A DNA stretch of 64,000 bases from Branchiostoma floridae (taxonomy: Eukaryota > Chordata > Leptocardii > Amphioxiformes > Branchiostomatidae), in assembly GCF_000003815.2 (NCBI RefSeq), contig NC_049988.1, positions 23,867,429-23,931,428 of the forward strand. Direction: 5' to 3'. The translations under genes were made by a program, and so were the position numbers. The notes beneath the pieces were generated by a model that searched no databases, had not been told where the DNA came from, and saw only the letters and a list, made by a program, of their open reading frames with translations. Position 1 is the first letter of the stretch; each line of letters begins with the position of its first letter. Shown here piece after piece: positions 24,443 through 35,003 of this stretch.

Positions 24443-27400
24443 GCTGTGTTCAAGTACAAGGAGGCGACCCCGAGGTGCAGCTAATGCGGGACCTGTTCGC
24501 GGACTACAGTTCCTTCCCCCGGCCCGTGTCCAACACCACCCACATCGTCTCTGTCAAGTTCGGGCTATCACTCTCACAGATCGTCGGGCTGGTCAGGAGA
24601 AATTTGTTTCGTTACTTGTTATGTTAAAGAGAGAGCGGAAGATAGATGGATAAAAGAATATTTAGATAGAGAGAGAGAGAGATTGGAGCAGAGATTGCAA
24701 TCTGGCAAAATCGATTATTCTAACGGTACTGTAGGGATAGCGATCAATCGAAGTTCACATCGAGATCTCTACTGGAAAAATCGTCGACTGTACCGGCGAT
24801 TCTGTTCCCAATGTGTACCGGGAGAATCCGCCATTCTGCGACACCACAATCTCTACCCTAATATGTAAGCACTTAAAAGTTGGATATGGTCAGTCAATCG
24901 GACGAAAATCTCTCTGGGTGAAAATGATGCTTTCTTTGACTGTTGAATTGTTAACATGATCTTCTGAAAACTATATTGACTTGCATCTTATGGTTTCTTG
25001 TGTCTTATAGAACATGAAGGACCAGGTGATGACGACAAGTGTGTGGCTCAAGCAGGTGAGAGTCTTCATTGCATTGTAAAAAAAGGTTTTAAAATGCCGA
25101 GATCGAACTCACGACCTGCTGAACGCCAGGCAAATATTTCACCTACTTGGCAGCGTAGTTTAGGTTAGTACGTGCAAATGCTGTCATAGTGCCCACCTTT
25201 ATGGTGCCCACAGACCTGGACGGATTATAATTCAAGGTGGAATCCTGCCAAGTAAGGCAACATGAGGCGTATAATCAGTTACGAGACAAGTAGGGTAGTA
25301 TAAAACATGTATCGTTACATAGTATGGTCTTCATATGACTTTGCTGTGCCCGCAGATCTGGGAGGATTACAAGCTGACGTGGGATCCTGCCGAGTATGAC
25401 GGGATCACCCGGATCAAGGTTCCCGTGGACATGATCTGGATCCCGGATGTTCTGCTCTACAACAAGTAAGTAAATCGTCTTAGGCTAACCTCACATTCCG
25501 AACCAGGCTGGCCTGTTTGTGGAAACGAAGAATAGAAATATACTTAAAATTACTCGTGGAGTATTCGTAAAAATATTCACAAATAATGACCATGATTATC
25601 CTCTTTACGTCTTTGTGTGCTTTGGTGTCTTTTATATCATACTTGTTGTTCTTGGTCGGTGGTCTGGACGCCAGGGGGCATCTAGAGTTCCTGTTTATCC
25701 TTTTAGTGACACTCTCTTTCCTTCACTCTCTTTAACCTTTTGTTCTACAGCGCTGACGGAAAGTTTGAGGTCTCTTCCTTCACCAAGGCGACCCTGTTCT
25801 ATAACGGCACGGTGGTCTGGACGCCGGCGGGGATCTACAGTTCCAACTTATTCTTTTGTGACTCTCTCATTCAATCATTATCTGTTCTACAGCGCTGACG
25901 GCAAGTTTGAGGTCTCGTCCTTCACCAAGACGACCCTGTTTTATATCGACACGGTAGTTTAGACGACGGCTCCTACTTATCCTTTTGTAATTCTTTCATT
26001 CATTTATTCATCGACTCTCTTTACCCAGCGCTGACGGAAAGTTTGAGGTGTCCTCCTTCACCAAGGCGACCCTGTTCTTTAACGGCATGGTTGTCTGGAC
26101 GCCGGCGGGGATCTACAAGTCGTACTTATCCTTTTGTGACTCTATCATTCATCCATTCTCTCTTAAACTTTCTGTTCTACAGCGCTGACGGAAAGTTTGA
26201 GGTCTCTTCCTTCACCAAGGTGACCCTGTTCTATAACGGCACGGTGGTCTGGACACCAGGAGGGATCTACAGTTCCTACTCATCCTTAGGTGACTCTCTT
26301 ATTCATTCATTCCTCCACTCTCCCTTCTACAGTGCTGACGGCAAGTTTGGGATATCCTCCTTCACCAAGTGACTCTCTCATTCATTCATTCCACAACACT
26401 CTCTGTCTTTTTTACAGCGCTGAAGGCAAGTTTGGGTGTCCTCCTTCACAAAGACAACGTTGTTCCATAACGGCATGATACAGAATCTCTAGCAACTCTC
26501 TCTCTCTCTCTTTCTCTTTGTTCTACAGTGCCGATGGCAAGTTTGAGGTCTCGTCCTTCACCAAGGCGACCCTGTTCTATAACGGCACGGTGGTCTGGAC
26601 TCCAGCGGGGATTTACAAGTCTTACTGCTACATCGACGTAACGTTTTTCCCGTTCGACCGTCAGAACTGCTCCATGAAGTTCGGCACGTGGACGTACGAC
26701 GCCACAGTGGTGGACATGGTGCCGATAGAGCCTGTGGTGTGTATGATGGATAGATATCTGTTTGTTTGTTTGTTTGTTTGTTTGTTTGTTTGTTTGTTCG
26801 GCACATGGACGTACGACGCCACAGTGGTGGACATGGTGCCGATAGAGCCTGTGGTGTGTATGATGGATAGATATCTGTTTGTTTGTTTGTTTGTTTGTTT
26901 GTTTGTTTGTTCGGCACATGGACGTACGACGCTACAGTGGTGGACATGGTGCCGATAGAGCCTGTGGTGCGTATTATGGAGAGTTTTTGAATAAATATCT
27001 GTTTGTTTGTTTGTTCGGCACGTGGACGTATGACGCTACAGTGGTGGACATGGTGCCGATAGAGCCAGTGGTGTGTATGATATAATACTGTGGAGAGTTT
27101 TGAATAGTTGTTTGTTTGTTTGTTCGGCACGTGGACGTATGACGCCACAGTGGTGGACATGGTACCAATAGAGCCCGTGGTGCGTGTGGCATATTTACTG
27201 TGGAGTGTTTTGAGTACATATCTGTTTGTTTGTTTGTTTGTTTGTTCGGCACGTGGAAGTACGACGCCACTGTGGTGGACATGGTACCGATAGAGCCCGT
27301 GGTGCGTGTGGCATATTTACTGTGGAGTGTTTTAAACAGATATCTGTTTGTTTGTTTGTTTGTTTGTCTGTTTGTTCGGCACGTGGACGTATGACGCCAC

Positions 27401-30400
27401 AGTGGTGGACATGGTGCCGATAGAGCCAGTGGTGTGTATGATATAATACTGTGGAGAGTTTTGAATACATATCTGTTTGTTTGTTTGTTTGTTTGTTTGT
27501 TTGTTTGCTTCGTTTGCATACCAGGGGGTAAACCACCTCAACAGCAGTAACATACCACGTTTGTACTGTGAACAGTACAAGTTGCATATCTAGGTTTAGG
27601 GCATGGTGATGTCTTCGACAGAAAATGCCGATGCAAACCTGAGGCTAGAAATTTGAACTATAGATATCGTTCCTATCCATTTTTTTTCTTTTCCTGGCGA
27701 TTAAAAAATACTTATGGGTTGGTACTTGTGCAGGCTCATTTATCATTTCTCACATTACTTATCGTAAGTATTTATATCACTTATCAGATTTATCACATTC
27801 TTAGCCTGGCAATTTCATTCTTTATCACAGGTAGACATTTATCATTTATTTATCTATTTATCATAGCCATTTCCTTCTTCCTCACAGGTGGACCTGTCCA
27901 ATTTCCTGGCGAACGGAGAGTTTGTGATCATGAGCGCTCCTCTGTACAGACACGTCCTGTCGTACGAGTGCTGCCCGCCGTATGTGGACATCACCGCCTA
28001 CATCGTACTGGAGCGACTCCCGCTGTACTTCACCGTGAACCTGCTCATCCCGTGTCTCCTCTTCACCTTCTTGTCTCTTCTGGTATTCTACCTGCCGTCT
28101 AAAGCTTGTGAGAAGATCACGCTGTGTATCTCCATCCTGCTGTCGTTAGCTGTGTTCCTATTGGTTGTGGTGAAGATCATCCCGTCCACGTCATTGGCTG
28201 TGCCGTTGCTAGGGAAGTACCTGCTCCTGACGACGGTGTGCGTCATCCTGTCCGTGGTGGTGACGACTGTCGTGCTGCACCTGAGCGACAGGACGGACCC
28301 CATGCCGGGGTGGGCCAGGAAGGTCAGTATTTTTTTTTCTTCATTTTTTTGCTTATCCAGAAAATGTATTTCATCTGATGGCGCTTTTAAAAGATTTCTG
28401 GAGGGGAGGGAGGTGCACAAAATAACATTATGATATCAGAAAAAAAAACATAGCTTCTTATCTTTCTGCTAATAGTTTTTGCTGATCATAATGAAAACTT
28501 TTAGGGCTGCTGCAGCCTGGAGTCATGATTTTTCTTTGCCCTAGCTGTTGTCTGTATCTAGATCTTTATAGATCTAGTTCTGGTTTCTTGTAGAATTTTA
28601 GTGTGACCAACTAAACCAAACCCTTTAGAGCATTTTAAATGCCAAATGCAATTGACGATGATGTGAGCGTAGCTATAGAGCATTGAGCGACAGGACGGAC
28701 CCCATGCCGGGGTGGGCCAGGAAGGTCAGTAACAATTCCTTCTAACACAAACGAATGTTTAAGCAGACTTTCCGAACTACGGAAAGAAAACTTTACGGTG
28801 TCGTCAAGGCCATTGAAACTATGGTGTGACCTTCCCGCAACGTTCCTGCATTCGTTAAGGTGGCCAAAATACATGCTGTATCTTTACTTAACCATTGAAT
28901 ATCCTTAGATGAAACCCCTTATCATTGATGTATATAGAATATGTACAGCCTACAGGCTTTGACACGCCTACGACTATACGTTCCACGTATTGTATAACCT
29001 ATAGGTTCTATTACAAGTCCTGTCGCAGCTGCTGTGCAGGACGAGACCCAGAGGTAGCAAGGTTACCACCAGACTGCTTGTTTATATGTTTGTTTGTTTG
29101 TTCCCGTAGATGTTGTTACAAGTGCTGCCGCGGCTCCTCTGCATGACCAGACCCGGCAGTAACAAGGTTGCCGAGATGCTCCTGAACAGTCAGGCGGACG
29201 TGCTGGACGATCTGCCCGAGGGCGAGACGGTGTACGCCAGCATCAGGCCGAGGGGCAGCCCGAGGTTCGCTTTAGTCTGTTAAATACGCACAATTTTAGT
29301 GAACATGTTGGACTTAATAATGCACATCAAGGTTGTACATTGAGAAAAAAGCCCTTCCAAGTTCCAGCACAGACGCAACAAACACCCGATTCCCATTCCC
29401 GATTTCCCAGGTAACTAGCCCAATTGATCTACGAGGTGGGTCAAACTCAAAGGTGATCGAAAGTTTGTAACGCCCCCCGTCTGATGAGTCTGATATGTGA
29501 AAATTTTTCTGAGGATATTCTTAGTAAGTGACTAAACAGGTGTGCGACGTGTTCGTTGCTCAATCAATGTATTTAGAATCCATTACAAATCCAACAAAAG
29601 TCTAGAATTACCAGATCTGCAGAGTAAAACTCGTTATCAAACTCGTTAAGATATCTTTCAAAAAAAAGTTTATTTGCAAGTTCATACTCGGAGGCTAATT
29701 GCAAGTACATGGTGGAAACATAGCAGGCATAGCAGTGACAATGAGCTGTAATAAACATTGCTGTAAGTTATCCTAGTGATAACTATTTCCAAACGGGTTG
29801 GGTTTGACTTCTAAATGGTTTGGAGTCATAGACGTGAGAGTTTATTGTGGTGTAATCAGGACTCTCCCCCGTGTGTCCAGGTTAACGAGGAACCTGCAGC
29901 TGCACAGAGAGGAGCACCCCATCTCTCCCGAGCTGCGCGCTACCGTGAAGAACATCAACGCTATCGCCAAGAGCCTCCGGGGAGACATGCTCAACTCGTC
30001 GGTACGTACTTCCTGTTTCATTAGACGGACGAAGGCAATGTAGCACTGTCCTCAAGTTAGTACCTTAGCAGTGCCACATACAAAGAAGTCACCTAGTATC
30101 TCGTGTTTTAATGATGTTTATGTGACAGTTTTACTCATATGATATTATTTCTTTTATATACGTTTTGATTTTTATAAGCTTTCTATGTACTGGCAGCGAT
30201 TATAAGAGATACGCAATTCAGCCTCTGGCTGCAAGGTATTTTCTGAATACAGTTTCAAAGCTTTTTTCTATCTTCTTTTTACAGTTGTCTGACGATTGGC
30301 AGTACGCCGGCCTGGTGCTGGACAGGTTCTTCATGTGGGTCTTCTTCCTCATCTCTCTGATTGGCTCCCTCGTCATCTTCCTGCCGCCATTCGTCTTCGA

Positions 30401-30425
30401 CAGGTCTGTCGTGATATCCTACTGA
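24443..30425 (+). CDS. Nicotinic acetylcholine receptor alpha-type subunit, gene A (5' exon not found)
   Basis: Exons 24443-24591, 25011-25055, 25356-25465, 26529-26736, 27888-28322, 29110-29264, 29881-30001 and 30285-30425 join in frame to 454 residues plus stop, needing one base from an unseen phase-1 signal-peptide exon. It is a pentameric ligand-gated cation channel subunit of the Cys-loop family. Visible: loop A ([10 protein letters not shown]); the Cys-loop (two cysteines with 13 residues between, in exon 26529); loop B FGTWTYD; adjacent cysteines in YECCPPY, the mark of alpha subunits; M1; M2 with EKIT at its inner end and K at position 20'; M3; a cytosolic loop; M4 in the last exon ([17 protein letters not shown]). 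All splice sites are GT-AG; the donors after 24591 (GTCAGG) and 29264 (GTTCGC) are weak. Array copies surround several exons. Confidence 0.9.
25090..25146 (-). mobile_element. tRNA-like SINE fragment
   Basis: The minus strand reads GTCGTGAGTTCGATCTCGGC, a B-box-like end, preceded by GCCAAGTAGGTGAAATAT. It lies in an intron of gene A. Confidence 0.45.
25480..25653. mobile_element. MITE truncated by exon array
   Basis: It starts TAGGCTAACCTCACATTCCG, then TGTTTGTGGAAACGAA, and later TTTGGTGTCTTTTATATCAT, matching the reverse complement of the element at 11466-11666. The second inverted end is missing: at about 25654 it abuts an exon fragment (GGTGGTCTGGACGCCAGGGG). Confidence 0.65.
25654..26528 (+). 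repeat. Exon-fragment array 2 of nAChR gene A (acceptor plus start of Cys-loop exon)
   Basis: Partial copies start at 25751, 25893, 26029, 26183, 26333 and 26418. A headless piece lies at 25654, and the intact exon starts at 26529. Copies begin right after a pyrimidine tract and CAG/TAG-type acceptor with CGCTGACGG, encode [19 protein letters not shown] and extend to about GIYKSY, then pass into ACTTATCCTTTTGTGACTC and a TCATTCATT-rich linker. Period is 85-154 bp. The copies at 26333 and 26418 are shortened, and the one at 25893 has in-frame damage (GTAGTTTAG). Confidence 0.92.
26737..27510 (+). repeat. Exon-fragment array 3 of nAChR gene A (exon 3' end plus donor, TTTG linkers)
   Basis: Six copies of the last ~57 nt of the exon, each with its 5' splice site, start at 26797, 26910, 27014, 27123, 27245 and 27375. 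They encode [19 protein letters not shown] and are followed by GTGTGTATGAT or GTGCGTGTGGC. Each copy is joined by ATATCTG-(TTTG)n, with a period of 104-130 bp. The open frames on both strands (FVCLFVC one way, NKQTNKQ the other) are by-products of the TTTG runs. Confidence 0.92.
28683..28730 (+). pseudogene. Duplicate of the 3' end of nAChR gene A exon 27888-28322
   Basis: GAGCGACAGGACGGACCCCA and the following 24 bases, including the GGAAGGTCAGTA donor, repeat 28285-28328 without change. The sequences on either side differ. Confidence 0.85.
29003..29063 (+). pseudogene. Diverged duplicate of the 5' part of nAChR gene A exon 29110-29264
   Basis: TTCTATTACAAGTCCTGTCG and later ACGAGACCCAGAGGTAGCAA align with the start of the intact exon (TGTTGTTACAAGTGCTGCCG, TGACCAGACCCGGCAGTAAC). 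A TTTG run and the real acceptor (TTCCCGTAG) lie between the two. Confidence 0.7.
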
Positions 30426-31499
30426 CACCAAACTGTCGTAAAATTGCCTTCTCCACTATTTCTCACCAAACGGCTCGGACATGCGCAGTGCTGCATCACT
30501 GATACCCAACTGCTGCAAAACCTCACTTGCATTCTTCACCATCGCTCGTCAAACGGCTCGAACTTGCGCAGTGCTGCATTACTAACGGACCCAACATGCT
30601 TGTAGGAACTCATCAACTTCGGTTTGAACCTCCCCATGAAGAGACGCAAAACTAGACTAATATCCAAGCAGATCTTGCTGTGGCATAAAGATAGTATCAT
30701 TAGCTTGGGAAGGAGTTTAGCCGGCTGAGGAGTTCCATTGACGACAGCTGAGATCACAACTACACCTCACAGCACTGCCTTGTACAGCACCACGGACGAC
30801 TAACCAATAATACTACATCATGTTACAACACACCTGAACAATGGACAGAAAGATGTTGTGGACATTGGAAGTGGTCGTCATCACACTTTCTGACATGTTT
30901 TATTGCGTGATCACCTATTGACGACCTAAAAGTGACAGTGACGAAACAACGAAGAAGACATTCCTAAACATCTGGAAGAAACATGATAGTGCCAATTATC
31001 TAAAGATCATAGAGCACTTCTCATCCTGTGTTGAAGGATACGAAATGACTGCCATGGACCTAACATCACTTGACGAATTTGACATTGTGCCATTGACTGA
31101 AAAGTGATGAGATTTTTATGATGCCAAATCTATGAGGAATAACATAGCTCGTACTACTATTCACACATGTAGATATCCATTCTCATTGAATTTACTGGTT
31201 TGGTAATGTTTGTGTTTGAAAGTAAATCCGTGAAATATCAAAGGTAAGTTTTATCCTTAGGGAGGTTCGCATGACGATTGTTGCCTCTAGTATGAAGGAA
31301 TCATCTCCAAGCAGATGTTTCTTTTTCTTTGGTTTGTTTTGTACATTTAAGTGGACACACGTCGCCTTAAAAAGCTTACACTACGTTATCCGAAACGGAC
31401 AGAAATTCTTGGAAAACGTACAAAAGCAGTACATCTGTTTGGAGACTATGAGCGTGTGGTGAGACTGTGTCAAAAACATAAATAACGTTTTTTTTAATC

Positions 31500-31505
31500 A
31501 ATAAA
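31500..31505 (+). terminator. Candidate polyadenylation signal, nAChR gene A
   Basis: Canonical AATAAA on the coding strand, 1.07 kb after the stop codon of gene A. It is assigned by position only. Confidence 0.35.
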
Positions 31506-31751
31506 TTAGCATTATTGGTTAGTTGTGATTTCTATGCGTGACTTGTAACATACGGGAGCAGCTGGTTATAGATCGGTAGGGCCTACAGTAGGGGTTACAT
31601 TGGGCCGTACATTAAACACACTTGAGCCTTGCTATGCATCAAATCAATGGAGCGTGTCTTGCGATGAGGTGACTTAGGATTCTGAACAAATACGGATTAA
31701 ATGTTAGGAAATCGCCCTACTAAACTCAGTATTGGGACGGACCTGGGGGGT

Positions 31752-31945
31752 CTTAGCCTCTACCAGGCTCCGTGGATCGGTGGTCTGATTGTGGAAATTG
31801 GACTAGTACGCTAAGTGAGTCGGCCAGCTAGTAAAACATTATCCTCACCATGACTGGCCGGCCGACTCCCCTAGCGTACTATTGACTCTATTTGTCCAAT
31901 TTCTACAATCAGAACACCGATCCACGGAGCCTGGTAGAGGCTAGG
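31752..31945. mobile_element. Foldback element, ~85-bp arms
   Basis: TAGCCTCTACCAGGCTCCGT with GGATCGGTGGTCTGATTGTG is matched in reverse complement by CAATCAGAACACCGATCCAC with GGAGCCTGGTAGAGGCTA. GTACGCTAAGTGAGTCGGCC pairs with GGCCGACTCCCCTAGCGTAC. The right arm has a 15-nt insertion. The ends recur as fragments near 61285 (CCTGTTAGAGGCTA). Confidence 0.75.
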
Positions 31946-32640
31946 GAGTCTGTTTGTTTGGTTTGTAACCCATCCGGAACGAACCAAAATAAAAACTAGA
32001 AAGCGATTAACCAGAGCACGCGATGTTGCGAACAGGGTGGGCCGTCTCCCTTCTGTGCTGCGTAATTTGCACCAAATGACACAATTATAGCAAAATGACG
32101 AGAAAATAGCTCGTTTCATATTCGATCGATAAATGATCAACCAAGCGTTTTTAGGTCAAGGCTCTGGAACGGCGATAGATTATCCAAGACAAATCAAATT
32201 AAACAGTGGCTTAAGGTTCATTTCACTTGCCTGTTCACTGATTGTCTGTATTATCTTTCTGATAGTGTTTCTTTCTTTCTTTCTGTCTTCCTTTTTCTTT
32301 TTTGCTGTCTTTCGTTTTGCTCGTGAAAACGTTGAAAAGTAGATTGGGAAGTAAACTGGCCATAACGCAGCAACTGATGAAGCGCACGAGTGAAAATATG
32401 TTACAATATAACCCAAAACATTTTTGCAAACCGTACCTTTTTTCCCATTTCGAGTATATTTTTCTCACAGTTTTCCTTTCTGCTTTCTTCGTTACTTTGT
32501 ATTCACCAGAAAAGGCATAACATTACTGAGGGGCATACATTGGAGAAAATATTCAGCTATTGAAACACTTGAAAACAAGAAGATGTTACAACCTAGCCGA
32601 GATTTTATATCTGCTTGACGTTTACCACCCAACCCTATGC

Positions 32641-34161
32641 CTATAGATGCTGTACATGGTTACAACTCGACCTTGGATGCCGCACGTCAGTCCGTTCCTT
32701 TGGTCATGACATGAGAGAGAAGTCAGCCGCGACATTGCCTCTTACTTATACGGCATCAATCACTGACCCACCATACATGTAAACAAGAGAAACAATGTGT
32801 TACATTCAATAATAAAATTAGTGTCCATAACTCAAGTTCACAAATGTCAAAGGTCAAAACCCCAAAATTCAAAAATAAGGTTTGCAGGTCAGAGGTCACG
32901 ATGTTACATGAGACGTGTGATTTAAGGCAGAGTAAACTGCCGTAGAATTGATACATGCCTAACTTCAGCGGGGAGTGTTCTGTAGTAATTTATGCCTTTT
33001 GAACGCGACTGTGCTGTACATGGATATAGAACTCGACCTTGTATATCAGTCCGTTCTTTTGGTAATGACGTGAGAGAGAAGTCAGCTGCGACATTGCTTC
33101 TTACTTAAATACGGACGGCCGGAACTGCACTGGCTCAACTTGTCGGGCATCGGGCATCGTGTCTGACCTCTGGGGTAACCTTGGCTGTCAAATATGAAGA
33201 GTCAAGGTCACGTATGCATCACTGTCAAGGTCAGAAGGGAAGGAGAGGGGCTTAAATTTCACGCCCTTTTTTACTAGACGGCGATGGTGCTGCGCTCTCA
33301 CTGAGAACTAGAGGATGTGTATAACCTACAATTAAATACTGAATATACAGCGCAAAATATAAAAAGTCTGACTGAAAAGACAACAAGAGAGAGTGCCGTC
33401 CTAGAGGAAAGGTGATATTACAGACAACTAAGATCAGCCAAAAAATTTCATTAAGTACTAATTTTACTTACATTTTGCTGTGTTTGTTGTCATTATATGT
33501 CGATGCAGAACCCAGTGACTGATGATGATGATGATTGTGAATTCTATTGAAATTATAAAATCAAGGATCATACAAATCAAGCTTCGGTTGCTCAGCGAAA
33601 GGAAGGTGGTCTTTATGACGTATCTTCATCCACTAAGTGTCTTTGACTTACAACACAAAACATCGCGATTATCGACGTTTTCACGTACTTAAGTACAGGG
33701 ACTACGATTAAACCCTATTCATAATGTCAGAAATTTAAGTCGACCAAACTTATAGTGCTGGTCGTCTCTTTGACATTCTAAACGTGACATTACAATTATC
33801 GACAGTTTTTTTTCATGCTCGTATTAATGGTATCAGCACAAGGAACGCACTTGAACCTGACTCGGGATGTCAAAACTAAAGAGCAAAAGCAAACTCTGTA
33901 ATCGCTCATTGAAGGCAAATGGAGTGCGGAGCGCTCTGCTGTCCCGTACAAACATCGATAGTACAGGGACTACGCATTCACACTATTTGTAATGGAACAA
34001 ATGAAAAGCCGAGCAAATCTAGTCATCTTTGACATTTGCAACATTACAATGACAATGACAATGACAATTATCGACAGTTTTCATGCTCCTAGTAATAATA
34101 TCAGCACAAGGAACGAACTTGAACCCTGACTTGGAATGTCAACACTAGAGAGCAAAAGCAA
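32641..34161. other. Intergenic region with two tandem duplications
   Basis: A ~110-bp segment at 32645-32755 is repeated at 33005-33117 (GAGAGAGAAGTCAGC and the GACATTGC that follows). A second unit at about 33785-33970 recurs at about 34035-34370 (ATTATCGACAGTTTT, TATCAGCACAAGGAACG, AATCGCTCATTGAA). No gene is seen. Confidence 0.6.
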
Positions 34162-34275
34162 TATCCTGGTATCCAGCCGAATTATAGCTATCGAGTCTCT
34201 TCTGTTCTCTATTTGCAGAGAGGACAGAAAAGGCTCTGCAGATCTGGAGCTATAACACTGCTGGATACCAGGCTA
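34162..34275. mobile_element. 114-bp palindromic foldback element with target-site duplication
   Basis: Ends TATCCTGGTATCCAGCC and GGATACCAGGCTA; same family as 2765-2886. It sits in one copy of a tandem duplication. The other copy, near 33885, reads GAGCAAAAGCAAACTCTG without it. The flanks are CAAAAGCAA (34153-34161) and CAAAATCAA (34276-34284), a 9-bp duplication with one mismatch. Confidence 0.85.
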
Positions 34276-34289
34276 CAAAATCAAACTCT

Positions 34290-35003
34290 ATAATCGCTCA
34301 TTGAAAACAAACGGAGTGCAGAGCGCTCTGCTCTCCTGTCCAAACATCGATAGCGGAGGAGCTCCGGTCACAGCGAGAGAAATTGAGCCTTCGGGACCGC
34401 CATTTATACCCCCAGTCTGGCGACCCGGGCGTGCACGCGAGACCGGACTGTCATCATACCACGGAATCTGGTTCAGACCGTCCCAGCGCGCAGCACAGCT
34501 ATGTCCGACATCTCCCAGCTGTAGGAGCTGTAGTAACCACATCATCGGGAGCTCGTCGCTATCTCTACGGAGCTAGAAGTGTGGGGTGCCCGCACAGTTC
34601 ATTAGCTCACGCCGGGGAATTTTATTACAGGGTTGGGTTTGGTGTAGAACTCTCACCGGGTGCCGAAGACTACACCGTCGGCAGGGAGCGTCATCTGCCC
34701 CGAAGAGGACCTTGCCAAGCCACGGTAGACTGGCTACCGGGTTATGAGCTGGAGGAGCGGGATGCCGGGACTCTCCTGAGGAGATCTGCAGATTGTACAG
34801 GAAGGCAGTAGAGAACACGGATGTACGTGATACGTCACGCCTGGCGGGAACTGAGGCGGTCTGTTTGGCAGGCCTGCAGACGACACCAGGCATGATGATA
34901 TCTGAGGCACTCCCGCCATTCAGCTGAGGGGACTGCGTGTTTGTCTTGTAGAGGCTGTTCAACTTGCTGTTTACGCGCTATGTTGGTGTGGTGGGGGTCC
35001 AAC
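34290..35003 (+). promoter_or_regulatory. Probable promoter and 5' UTR region of nAChR gene B
   Basis: This is more GC-rich than the flanking DNA, with several CpGs, and lies directly before the signal-peptide exon. No TATA box or start site can be fixed by eye. The open frames here (for example 34383-34811) show no conserved domain. Confidence 0.35.

Larger units (their letters stand above)
30426..32640 (+). other. Presumed 3' UTR of nAChR gene A and following intergenic DNA
   Basis: No coding sequence is recognised. The first plausible polyadenylation signal after the stop is AATAAA at 31500-31505, giving a ~1.1 kb 3' UTR. CCAAGCAGA end fragments of the MITE family seen at 2.7 and 37.7 kb are near 30658 and 31302. 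A large foldback element fills 31752-31945. Confidence 0.4.

Noticed and set aside
24592-24653. Continuation of nAChR exon 2 beyond SLSQIVGL
   Set aside because: The added residues have no nAChR similarity, and the next exon ([13 protein letters not shown]) requires splicing at about 24591, as in gene B.
26446-27587. Long minus-strand open frames with NKQTNKQ repeats
   Set aside because: Antisense of the (TTTG)n linkers and nAChR exon copies; TTTG has no stops on either strand.
34383-34962. Overlapping 130-140 codon frames on both strands before nAChR gene B
   Set aside because: No recognisable domain, no splice links, and position fits a GC-rich promoter or 5' UTR.
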